6,432 bases of DNA from Phycisphaerales bacterium UBA966 (GCA_002292895.1 DBCE01000223.1:14247-20678), one strand, 5' to 3'. Positions 1 through 5,647 are shown, counted from the first letter of the stretch. A program made the numbers and translations. Notes: generated by a model not told the origin, from the letters alone.

Positions 1-171
1 CGCTCCCTTGGACTGGCGGGTTCGATTGTTGTGCCTGTCCGAAGTGGCGCCGCCATGGTGGGAACACTCGGCATCGCGAACACTGGCGAACGAACATTCA
101 CCGACGCAGAGACGGCACTGTTGATCGAGTGTGGGTCTTCGTTGCTGCGGTTTCGGCCAGTTCCCGCGTAA
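1..171 (+). CDS. C-terminal fragment of a GAF-domain protein (5' end outside window)
   Basis: Frame 1 is open from the window edge to a TAA at 169-171 and gives 56 residues. The visible part reads like the last strands and helix of a GAF domain: 'GSIVVPVRSGAAMVGTLGIA' (a small-molecule-binding domain core of the type 'VPL..G..VGVLGIAN') followed by 'FTDAETALL', the usual start of the closing helix. GAF domains bind cyclic nucleotides, haem or other small ligands, or serve as dimerisation modules in signalling proteins. Whatever enzymatic or DNA-binding domain the full protein carries lies to the left and cannot be seen; the protein ends about 10 residues after the GAF helix, so GAF is its last domain. 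It converges on the sigma factor gene with 89 bp between the stop codons, in which I see only weak hairpins and no U-tract terminator. Confidence 0.7.
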   Translation, partial: RSLGLAGSIVVPVRSGAAMVGTLGIANTGERTFTDAETALLIECGSSLLRFRPVPA

Positions 172-260
172 GCGCATTTCGCACCGAGCTGTGCCGCCGC
201 GCCGCGTCTTGTTGGCGCACCATGCCTAGTTGCCACACAACGACTTCTTGCTGCACCACA

Positions 261-935
261 TCACCCCATCTGCGCAGCAAGCCACGCGCGCGCGAGCGCC
301 AAGTCGCGCTCCACGGTAGCGACGGAGACGTTGAGTAGTTTGGCAACGTTGGGGATAGTGATGCCACCGATCATGTGCAGCGAAAGCGCCTCGGCCCGGC
401 GCGGTGAAATCTGTGCCAGTTCAGCAAGCTTGTCATGCAGAACATCCACATCCGACATATGGGCAGATTGTTCGGCGGGAGAACGCGCGTCGCTCTGCGC
501 GACCTCTTCGCCGAGTGACCGCTGCTTGGCGCCCCCGCCGCGCTTGATCGTGAGTCTTCGACGGCGGCGATCGGCAATAATGCGGACAAAGAGCATCGTG
601 GCAATGGCAGCGAGGTGATCGGGGTTGGCGATCTTGGTTTCTTGTTGGACAAGGCGACGGAATGTCTCACCAAGAAGCGATGTTGGACTGATTGTCTGCT
701 GACCGGTCCGTGCGCGTTCCGCCATCACTTGCCGCTCGGCGAGTGCACGGAGCGCACCGTACTGGTCAGCGACCATCATGGAGATACTCGCGGGGATCGG
801 AAACTCAGGATCATCGAGCGGCACCTCGTACCGACCGACCGCTGCGTGCCCATCCGGAGCCTGCCCATCCGAAGAGTGCTTGCCTGGGTCGGAGCCGTGC
901 TGTGGGTGGGGGTTCGGATCGGTCGTGCTACTCAT
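261..935 (-). CDS. ECF-type RNA polymerase sigma factor (Sigma70_ECF, PF07638-like)
   Basis: The gene encodes 224 residues and probably directs RNA polymerase to a small set of promoters. Residues about 55-140 resemble sigma region 2 of the planctomycete Sigma70_ECF group: 'YGALRALAERQ', then 'ISPTSLLGETFRRL' (the family's 'LQPTALVHEAYLRL'), 'HLAAIATMLFVRIIADRRRR' and 'KRGGG' near 131-135. Residues about 165-220 are region 4, with the helix-turn-helix at 'ITIPNVAKLLNVSVATVERD' (192-211) followed by 'LALARAWL', a close match to the family. Residues 1-50 are rich in Pro, Asp, Gly, His and Ser and look disordered. The usual first helix of region 2, with its Gly-Asp, is not recognisable. I keep the ATG at 933-935; Met53 and Met54 (777-779, 774-776) are alternative starts, and none of these has a good Shine-Dalgarno. 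No anti-sigma gene is adjacent; a GAF protein converges on it. The family call is firm, the exact start is not. Confidence 0.88.
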   Translation of the reverse strand: MSSTTDPNPHPQHGSDPGKHSSDGQAPDGHAAVGRYEVPLDDPEFPIPASISMMVADQYGALRALAERQVMAERARTGQQTISPTSLLGETFRRLVQQETKIANPDHLAAIATMLFVRIIADRRRRRLTIKRGGGAKQRSLGEEVAQSDARSPAEQSAHMSDVDVLHDKLAELAQISPRRAEALSLHMIGGITIPNVAKLLNVSVATVERDLALARAWLAAQMG

Positions 936-1013
936 GCTCTCGTGGCGTCTTCAGGGAATTACCCTTTCCCCCGGATACAACGCGTATTCCGCGGATGAAC
1001 CCCTCAGTGAATC

Positions 1014-1041
1014 TTGCTTGAAACTAGAACTTTGCTAGATA
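1014..1041 (+). promoter_or_regulatory. Candidate sigma-70-like promoter with extended -10
   Basis: TTGCTT at 1014-1019 and TAGATA at 1036-1041 are separated by 16 bp, and TGC directly precedes the -10-like hexamer as an extended -10. It faces the peroxidase operon and sits in the AT-rich part of the intergenic region. The -10 overlaps a CTAG...CTAG repeat (1024-1038). If used, it would leave a leader of roughly 330 nt before the peroxidase start. A weaker alternative is TTGGAA (1124-1129), 17 bp, TAAATA (1147-1152). Both are pattern matches only. Confidence 0.25.
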
Positions 1042-1290
1042 TGAGTGATAGCACAGCGACGAGTCGTAGCAACCGGCAGATAATCGACGGAAATCAACAA
1101 TTTTTTTCACAAATCCCCTCGATTTGGAAGATCAGTGCGCGTGTTGTAAATAGTGGCAATCGCGACAGTCAGGCGTCCGCCGACCTTCACGCTCCGCCGT
1201 GCACGCCGCTGGCGCCGGTCGGTACCCGGTTGAACTGCCTAGTATGGGCGCACCTCCATCGGCTCAATGAAGCCGCTTCGTTTGCCCCGT

Positions 1291-1316
1291 GGACTTCCAC
1301 CCCGGACTTCCACCCG
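1291..1316 (+). repeat. 13-bp tandem repeat, two copies
   Basis: GGACTTCCACCCC at 1291-1303 is followed immediately by GGACTTCCACCCG at 1304-1316, so 12 of 13 bases are identical. It lies 65 bp upstream of the peroxidase start in the pyrimidine-rich leader. It could be a repeated protein-binding site or a slippage duplication. Confidence 0.8.
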
Positions 1317-1380
1317 AATCACCAACCCCCACGACGTTCTTCTTCCGCTCATCCTTCTCTTCCCACTCAGATCCACACAC
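1317..1380 (+). promoter_or_regulatory. Pyrimidine-rich, G-poor leader without Shine-Dalgarno
   Basis: The 64 bases before the ATG at 1381 are almost all C, T and A, with very few G, and end in 'CAGATCCACACAC'. There is no purine-rich ribosome-binding sequence. Such a leader should be poorly structured as RNA, which fits start-codon recognition through an open leader or ribosomal protein S1 rather than anti-Shine-Dalgarno pairing. This mode of initiation is an inference. Confidence 0.45.
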
Positions 1381-1968
1381 ATGTCCAAAAAAATGATCGC
1401 GTCCGCGCTCGGTGTCGTCTCCCTGTTGACCGGCTTTGGCGCAGGTCAGGCCGTAGCGCCGCCGGCGGCAGCGACGGGCACCACTTTGTATTCATTCAAG
1501 ACCACCGCCCTCGACGGCACCGCGGTGGACCTTGCCGCGTACAAGGGCAAGGTGGTGTTGGTAGTCAATGTGGCAAGCCGGTGTGGCTACACGCCGCAAT
1601 ATGCAGAATTGGAAACGGTCTGGAAGGAATTCAAGGACAAGGGCCTTGTAGTGATTGGATTCCCTTGCAATGACTTTGGCGGGCAGGAGCCTGGCACGTC
1701 CACTGAGATCCGCGATTTCTGCTCAAAGACGTACGGCGTTACTTTCCCAATGATGTCAAAGGTGCAAACCAAAGCCGGGGCAGGTCAGAGCGAGATTTAT
1801 GCATTTCTCAGCGCCGGCACCGGCAAATTGCCCAGTTGGAACTTCGGCAAATACGTGGTTGGTAAGGACGGCAAGCCAGTTGCTTTCTACGGCTCAGGCG
1901 TGAAGCCCACCGGCGAAGAACTTCGCAAAGCCATCGAGCAAGCCCTGGCTGCGAAGCCCGTATCCTGA
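1381..1968 (+). CDS. Exported glutathione peroxidase-like thiol peroxidase
   Basis: The product is 195 residues. Residues 1-26 form a signal peptide (MSKK, hydrophobic core, probable cut after 'GQAVA') without a lipobox Cys, so the enzyme should act in the periplasm, reducing H2O2 or organic hydroperoxides. The thioredoxin-fold GPx domain covers about 34-190. Visible family motifs are 'NVASRCGYTPQY' with the peroxidatic Cys68 (a Cys, not selenocysteine, enzyme), 'GFPCNDFGGQEPG' (93-105), 'FCSKTYGVTFP' with Cys114 at the place of the resolving Cys of thioredoxin-dependent GPx enzymes, and 'WNFGKY' with Trp153 and Asn154 of the catalytic tetrad. The tetrad Gln, normally in 'NQFG', is Asp98 here. 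I chose the ATG at 1381 because an upstream in-frame ATG at 1267 would add 38 residues and bury the signal peptide. It is the first gene of an operon, 4 bp ahead of the next start. Electron donor and substrate are not shown by the sequence. Confidence 0.92.
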   Translation: MSKKMIASALGVVSLLTGFGAGQAVAPPAAATGTTLYSFKTTALDGTAVDLAAYKGKVVLVVNVASRCGYTPQYAELETVWKEFKDKGLVVIGFPCNDFGGQEPGTSTEIRDFCSKTYGVTFPMMSKVQTKAGAGQSEIYAFLSAGTGKLPSWNFGKYVVGKDGKPVAFYGSGVKPTGEELRKAIEQALAAKPVS

Positions 1969-1972
1969 CCGC

Positions 1973-3721
1973 ATGCATCTGATTTCATCCTGCCTCCGCC
2001 CGCGCCTATCCGCGGTGCTTGCTGTGCTGTCTGTTTCCGCCGCAACCTATGCGGGGGCGCTTGAAGACGCGCTTCGGCTGGTGCCTGCGGACGCCGCTGG
2101 GGCGTTGGTGATTCCAAGCGTCAAGGGCGCGAGCGATGATTTGCAGTTGGCAATTGATCGAATGGGTAAAGCCGAGGCTGCGCTGGGTGGCCGGCCAATC
2201 GATCTCTTGAAAGCGCAACTGGGTATCGGTGCAGGCTTTGATGATCGAGGCGCATTCGTTGCATGGGCCGCGCCGCGTGCAACCGGGTTCACCAACATCG
2301 CGGCGTTTCCGGTGACTGATGCGGATGCCTTCATTGCCGCAACGTTCATCGACGCGCCCGAACTTGGCACTGGTGCGATGCGCGCGCGCAATGCGCCACG
2401 TGCGTTGTGGATTCGAAAGGCGGCAGGCTACGTATTGGTGGCTGACGCGCCGGATTCGCTCACTACTTGGGAACCCAAGGACGGATTTGCAGCAACGTTG
2501 ACCACACGCGTTGGCAGACGGGGCATGGAGATCATTCGCACGAGCGATTGTTTCTCATGGGCATCGGCGCCGGTGATGAAGTCACTTGCTGATGTGGCGC
2601 GCAAAGCTGGTGAACTCGACATCACTGCTGCCAACATGTTGCCGCGTGGCAATGCGCCCGAGGCGGCACCAGCAGCAGCGCTTGAGACCATTGGTAAGAG
2701 TCGCGAGCGCGGAGCGCAGATTCTTGCGCAAGTAACCGACGCAGTGTTCGCCATCGATTTCGATGCACTGGCTGTTGGAATTCGCGCTTACGCCCGCTTC
2801 GATCCCGAAGGTGATGTCGCCAAGGCCATCCCTGCCGGCGCTGCGCAGATTCATGACGTCACCGCTTTGCTCGGTCGGCTTCCGGATGCCGCCTTCTATG
2901 GAGCGGCCGGCATCGATCTTGCAGCGATGGGCGGAGCGGCGCGCGTTCGTTCGTTCTTAGCCACTGTGCCCGGGAGTGAGCGTATGGCTCTGCCGCCGTG
3001 GCTCGACACGGTCCAAGACAAGGTTGATCAGGTGCAGGCGGCCGCCTATCCAAGCCGGCTTGGCATTGCAGTGGGCGGAATTCTCAATGACGCGTCGTTT
3101 GTGGTGGTGACCAAAGACACAGCAGCAGTCAAGGGTGCGCTCAAGTCATGGATCGAATCACAGACCGGAGAAGTCAACGGTATTCGCAGCGAACCGACCT
3201 GGGAAGAATCACGGCAACTGAAAGATGGTTCAACCGTCTCTGCCTTCGCAGTGAAGGAAGTGGCGACTGGCCCAGGCGGCGACTTTATGGAGCGGCTCAT
3301 CAAGCAATTCATTGTGAGTAGCCGCGGGCTGCACGGATTTGCGCGCGAACTGCCCGGCGCGTTGGTCGTCACCTACAGCCAGCGGACCGATGTATTGGAT
3401 CGCGCATGCTTGGCTGCAACCGCTGGTAGTAAGAAGACCCTTGCAACGAACGGCATGGTGCGCGCCATGTCGCCGTGGCTCGTTCCCGACGCCGATGCAG
3501 TTCTCTTCATTGGTGTTGGTCAACTGCTGACCGCGGCACGGCAAGTAGCGGAATCGATCCCTGGTGGCGCTGTCGAAATGTTGCCCATTGCGCCCGAAGG
3601 CCTTGAGCCAATCGCCATGGCAACCCGGTCGCGCGATGCCACGTGGGAGTTTGCAGTGGTGATTCCATCCGGCGTCCTTGGTGTTGCATTCGATGCAGCA
3701 AAGTCGCAGGCGCGGCAATGA
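1973..3721 (+). CDS. Large exported protein of unknown function
   Basis: This 582-residue product has a signal peptide (residues 1 to about 27-29, basic Arg10 and Arg12, hydrophobic 'LSAVLAVLSVSAATYAGA') and no later membrane segment, so it is probably a soluble periplasmic protein. The mature start 'ALRLVPADAAGALVIPSV' (34-50), then 'LLKAQLGIGAGFDDRGAFVA' (78-97) and 'FPVTDADAFIA' (112-122), resemble a loosely conserved planctomycete group of exported proteins ('LPADT...', 'LLK..LGI..GLD..G', 'PVTDYDAFL'), some related to DUF3352; I recall this pattern but cannot verify it. Later parts ('LPDAAFYGAAGIDLAAMGG' 303-321, 'DADAVLFIGVG' 506-516) have a similar texture of short strands alternating with helices, perhaps repeated units. 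The mature protein has only two Cys (193, 479) and no catalytic motif I recognise. The start lies 4 bp after the peroxidase stop and its TGA overlaps the folP ATG, so it is co-expressed with both. No Shine-Dalgarno is present at its start, consistent with coupling. Confidence 0.85.
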   Translation: MHLISSCLRPRLSAVLAVLSVSAATYAGALEDALRLVPADAAGALVIPSVKGASDDLQLAIDRMGKAEAALGGRPIDLLKAQLGIGAGFDDRGAFVAWAAPRATGFTNIAAFPVTDADAFIAATFIDAPELGTGAMRARNAPRALWIRKAAGYVLVADAPDSLTTWEPKDGFAATLTTRVGRRGMEIIRTSDCFSWASAPVMKSLADVARKAGELDITAANMLPRGNAPEAAPAAALETIGKSRERGAQILAQVTDAVFAIDFDALAVGIRAYARFDPEGDVAKAIPAGAAQIHDVTALLGRLPDAAFYGAAGIDLAAMGGAARVRSFLATVPGSERMALPPWLDTVQDKVDQVQAAAYPSRLGIAVGGILNDASFVVVTKDTAAVKGALKSWIESQTGEVNGIRSEPTWEESRQLKDGSTVSAFAVKEVATGPGGDFMERLIKQFIVSSRGLHGFARELPGALVVTYSQRTDVLDRACLAATAGSKKTLATNGMVRAMSPWLVPDADAVLFIGVGQLLTAARQVAESIPGGAVEMLPIAPEGLEPIAMATRSRDATWEFAVVIPSGVLGVAFDAAKSQARQ

Positions 3722-4590
3722 GTGCAGCGGGCGGCGTCTTGGTGGCGCGCTCGCACCGCTTTGCATGGGGAAGTGGAACGGCACCGGTACTCATGGCGGT
3801 GCTGAACACCACGCCGGATAGTTTCAGTGATGGCGGCGTTCATTCCTCGTGCGATGCCGCCATCGCGCATGGGAAACGGTGCATTCAGGAAGGTGGTGGC
3901 ATTGTGGATGTTGGCGGCGAATCCACTCGTCCCGGCGCAGCGCGAGTGGATATTGCCGAGCAGATTGCACGCACGCAGCCAGTGATCGCGGCGCTAGCAA
4001 CGCTTGGTCCAGTTTCTATTGATACAACGCGAGCAGAGGTGGCACGCGCTGCGCTCGCCGCTGGCGCCTGCATCGTGAATGATGTGAGCGCCGCGCTTGA
4101 TGATCCAGAAATCGTTGATGTGGCGTGTGAAGCAGGTGCCGCCATCATCCTGATGCATCGACTGGCATCTCCAGACTCCGACCGTTGGAGTACCGAACAT
4201 GACTCCCGTCGGACCTATCGCGATGTGGTGCATGAGGTGCGTGACTGGCTTGGCGCCCGCGTGGCAGCAGTGCTGAAAGCCGGCATGCCGCAAGACCGCA
4301 TTGCCATTGATCCTGGTCTTGGATTTGGCAAAGATGTGCAGCAGAATCTGGCACTGATTGCTCGGCTTCAGGAGTTTGCAGAACTTGGTGTTCCAGTACT
4401 TGTGGGCGCGAGTCGCAAGAGCTTTCTTGGTGCCATCACCGCAGAGCCTGACCCGGCGCAACGGGATGCTGCTTCGGTGAGTGCGGCTCTGGTGGCGGCA
4501 TCGAACGGCGCAGCAATCCTGCGCGTTCACGCGGTGCGTGATCACGCACACGCGCTTGCCGCGTGGTCTGCTTTACGCAAGAAATACTGA
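3718..4590 (+). CDS. folP: Dihydropteroate synthase
   Basis: FolP condenses 6-hydroxymethyl-7,8-dihydropterin diphosphate with p-aminobenzoate to form dihydropteroate, a cytoplasmic step of folate synthesis and the target of sulfonamides. The 290-residue product has the family's usual length and TIM-barrel motifs in order: 'LNTTPDSFSDGG' (29-40, loop 1), 'DVGGESTRPGA' (64-74, loop 2), 'SIDTT' (100-104), 'IVNDVSA' (119-125), 'ILMHR' (144-148), 'IDPGLGFGKDVQQN' (197-210), 'VGASRKSFLG' (229-238) with the pterin-binding Lys, and 'RVHAV' (269-273) with the phosphate-binding Arg and His. Two small departures are 'RVHAV' for the usual 'RVHDV' and 'MHRLASPDSDRW' where 'MHMQG' is common. I chose the ATG at 3718 because it gives normal family length, has an AGG 8 bases upstream and overlaps the preceding stop as ATGA; the open frame upstream is a shadow of the neighbouring gene. 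It is the last gene of the operon. Confidence 0.96.
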   Translation: MSAAGGVLVARSHRFAWGSGTAPVLMAVLNTTPDSFSDGGVHSSCDAAIAHGKRCIQEGGGIVDVGGESTRPGAARVDIAEQIARTQPVIAALATLGPVSIDTTRAEVARAALAAGACIVNDVSAALDDPEIVDVACEAGAAIILMHRLASPDSDRWSTEHDSRRTYRDVVHEVRDWLGARVAAVLKAGMPQDRIAIDPGLGFGKDVQQNLALIARLQEFAELGVPVLVGASRKSFLGAITAEPDPAQRDAASVSAALVAASNGAAILRVHAVRDHAHALAAWSALRKKY

Positions 4591-4592
4591 CT

Positions 4593-4644
4593 AAAAACAC
4601 TCGGGCGCCTGCCAGTGGTAAACGATGACCGGCAAGCGCCCGAG
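4593..4644 (-). terminator. Intrinsic terminator of the PEP-CTERM-type gene
   Basis: The arms CTCGGGCGCCTGCC (4600-4613) and GGCAAGCGCCCGAG (4631-4644) pair at 13 of 14 positions around a 17-nt loop. On the minus strand the stem is followed after three bases by five T (complement of the A run 4593-4597), the form of a rho-independent terminator for the leftward gene whose stop is at 4686-4688. The right-hand side has no U-tract, so termination of folP from the other direction would depend on the hairpin alone. It begins 2 bp beyond the folP stop codon. Confidence 0.85.
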
Positions 4645-4652
4645 GGGATCAA

Positions 4653-4669
4653 TCGACGCAGTGCGTCGA
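4653..4669. repeat. Near-perfect palindrome, second hairpin between convergent genes
   Basis: TCGACGCA (4653-4660) and TGCGTCGA (4662-4669) are perfect inverted repeats around one G. As RNA this gives a stem of about six pairs with a five-base loop. Neither side carries a U-tract. It sits between the PEP-CTERM-type stop codon and the main terminator and may assist termination or protect the 3' end. Confidence 0.7.
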
Positions 4670-4685
4670 GATTCAGAGTGTTGTA

Positions 4686-5450
4686 TTACCGATCGCGCCG
4701 GCGTCGGCCGCGTAGTCCGGCCATTGCAAGAAGCGCTATGGCGCCCGGGGCCGGTACGGTGACGCCGTTCAGCACGAATGCACCCGATGTGCCGTCGGGG
4801 ATGGCAATCCATGTTCCCCATTCAGTTGGCGTATCGCCAACGGTTGCGTAGGCCTGGGTAGCTGGCACGGATCCGTCCGCAATGCCATCGGTCCACGCGA
4901 ATGAATCACCATCGGGGTTATTGAGAACGCCGCCAATGGTGATCATGTAGTTGCCAGCGCCGAGCGTGAAATTGCCCGCCAGTGCGCTCGAAAGCCGGAA
5001 CACCGGGCTAAATGTCTCAGCTGTGTAGTTGCCAGTCAGAACCTGCGAGAATTGCCCGGTCTGAATCGTCCAACTGTGCACGATCGGAAAGTCCGAAGTC
5101 CCGGTATCAGTGCGAAGAATCGCAATCTGCATGCTGATGATGTTGCTACTCAGGGCCGTCTGGTTCCACGGAGTGTTGGACTGGATGTACTCCGATGAAC
5201 CCCAGAATGCGATGTCGGTAATGGTGGATGACTGACCGCTAGCAACACTGAAGCTCTGCCCGATCGCTTGCGAGTAGAAGTAATTACCGTCACTCTGCAG
5301 TGCGTCGGAGAAGGTTCCGTCTTGAACGTTGTAGCCACTGGTCGGGTCTAGCACGGCCGGGAATGGCAGATTCTGAGCGATCGTTGTCGATTGCGCCAAC
5401 GCCGGGCATGAGGCAGCAATGATGAACACTGACGCTGCGAATAAACGCAT
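4686..5450 (-). CDS. Secreted PEP-CTERM-type protein, function unknown
   Basis: The product has 254 residues. Residues 1-19 are a signal peptide (MRLFAASVFIIAASCPALA, cut before QS). Residues 20-230 are rich in Ser, Thr, Gly, Asn and aromatic residues, with alternating short strands ('QSFSVASGQSSTITDIAFWG', 'GAGNYMITIGGVL'), which suggests a beta-sandwich extracellular domain. The tail from 231 on carries 'VPAPGA' (232-237), the short hydrophobic 'IALLAMAGL' and the basic end 'RGRRRRDR': the three-part PEP-CTERM pattern, with Ala for Glu as is common in planctomycetes. In known systems such tails are processed by an exosortase; no exosortase gene is in this window. I chose the ATG at 5448-5450 because it has a strong Shine-Dalgarno and begins a clean signal peptide; the frame extends 23 codons further upstream without support. 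Its terminator is at 4593-4644. A role in surface or extracellular matrix is inferred from the tail only. Confidence 0.88.
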   Translation of the reverse strand: MRLFAASVFIIAASCPALAQSTTIAQNLPFPAVLDPTSGYNVQDGTFSDALQSDGNYFYSQAIGQSFSVASGQSSTITDIAFWGSSEYIQSNTPWNQTALSSNIISMQIAILRTDTGTSDFPIVHSWTIQTGQFSQVLTGNYTAETFSPVFRLSSALAGNFTLGAGNYMITIGGVLNNPDGDSFAWTDGIADGSVPATQAYATVGDTPTEWGTWIAIPDGTSGAFVLNGVTVPAPGAIALLAMAGLRGRRRRDR

Positions 5451-5457
5451 AGCGAGA

Positions 5458-5468
5458 CCTTTCCTTCC
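5458..5468 (-). promoter_or_regulatory. Strong ribosome binding site of the PEP-CTERM-type gene
   Basis: On the minus strand GGAAGGAAAGG ends 7 bases before the ATG at 5448-5450. This purine run decides the start in favour of Met at 5450 over the upstream in-frame start at 5519, and it contrasts with the operon on the other strand, whose genes have weak or no Shine-Dalgarno. Confidence 0.8.
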
Positions 5469-5585
5469 GTGATGACCGCTTCTGGTAATGAAACGAGCCG
5501 TAACCGTGAGGCACAGCACAACGAAAGTAACCCGTAACGGGGCCAGGGCAAACGGAAGCCGACTGATATTCCTCCGAAACCGTAG

Positions 5586-5640
5586 ATCGGGCCAAAATTC
5601 GTCCGATAGTGCCGGCTCCGGCAGGCTTTAGAGGCCCGAT
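5586..5640. repeat. Nested inverted repeats downstream of fumC
   Basis: An outer pair ATCGGGCC (5586-5593) and GGCCCGAT (5633-5640) is perfect over 8 bp and encloses an inner hairpin TGCCGG (5610-5615) and CCGGCA (5618-5623). The set starts 7 bp beyond the fumC stop codon (5648-5650) and lies upstream of the PEP-CTERM-type gene. It could end or protect the fumC transcript, though there is no downstream U-tract, or it could be a control site for the next gene. Confidence 0.6.
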
Positions 5641-5647
5641 TTCGCCC

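Larger units (their letters stand above)
936..1380. other. Divergent intergenic region between sigma factor gene and peroxidase operon
   Basis: This 445-bp stretch carries no convincing gene. It must contain the promoters for the leftward sigma factor gene and for the rightward peroxidase-unknown-folP operon. The middle part (about 1014-1170) is visibly more AT-rich than the flanking genes and includes a run of seven T at 1101-1107, which lacks a strong preceding hairpin and so is not called a terminator. The part from about 1290 to 1380 is strongly pyrimidine-rich on the + strand and contains a 13-bp tandem repeat. A small inverted repeat, AGGG-AATTA-CCCT, lies near 952-964, just ahead of the sigma gene. 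Open frames crossing the region in several frames have no family resemblance and unconvincing composition. Confidence 0.7.

Noticed and set aside
172..260. Possible terminator between the GAF protein and the sigma factor gene
   Set aside because: Only short or bulged stems (for example GTTG-CCACA-CAAC) and no T-run on either strand.
615..1021. Overlapping + strand frames opposite the sigma factor 5' region
   Set aside because: They mirror the sigma gene and run into its upstream region without ribosome-binding sites or family likeness.
1081..1107. Possible intrinsic terminator ending in seven T
   Set aside because: The preceding sequence forms only 4-bp stems, and no + strand gene ends just upstream.
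1267..1380. N-terminal extension of the peroxidase from an ATG at 1267
   Set aside because: It would place 38 Pro/Arg-rich residues ahead of a well-formed signal peptide; the ATG at 1381 is the sensible start.
1014..1673. Long + strand open frame crossing the intergenic region into the peroxidase gene
   Set aside because: It overlaps almost 300 bp of a clear GPx gene in another frame, and its translation is low-complexity in the second half with no family likeness.
3230..3784. 184-codon antisense frame opposite the unknown exported protein
   Set aside because: His/Arg/Cys-rich translation typical of a shadow frame, fully opposite a coupled operon gene.
3994..4551. 185-codon antisense frame opposite folP
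   Set aside because: folP motifs fix the coding strand; the antisense product has no recognisable domain.
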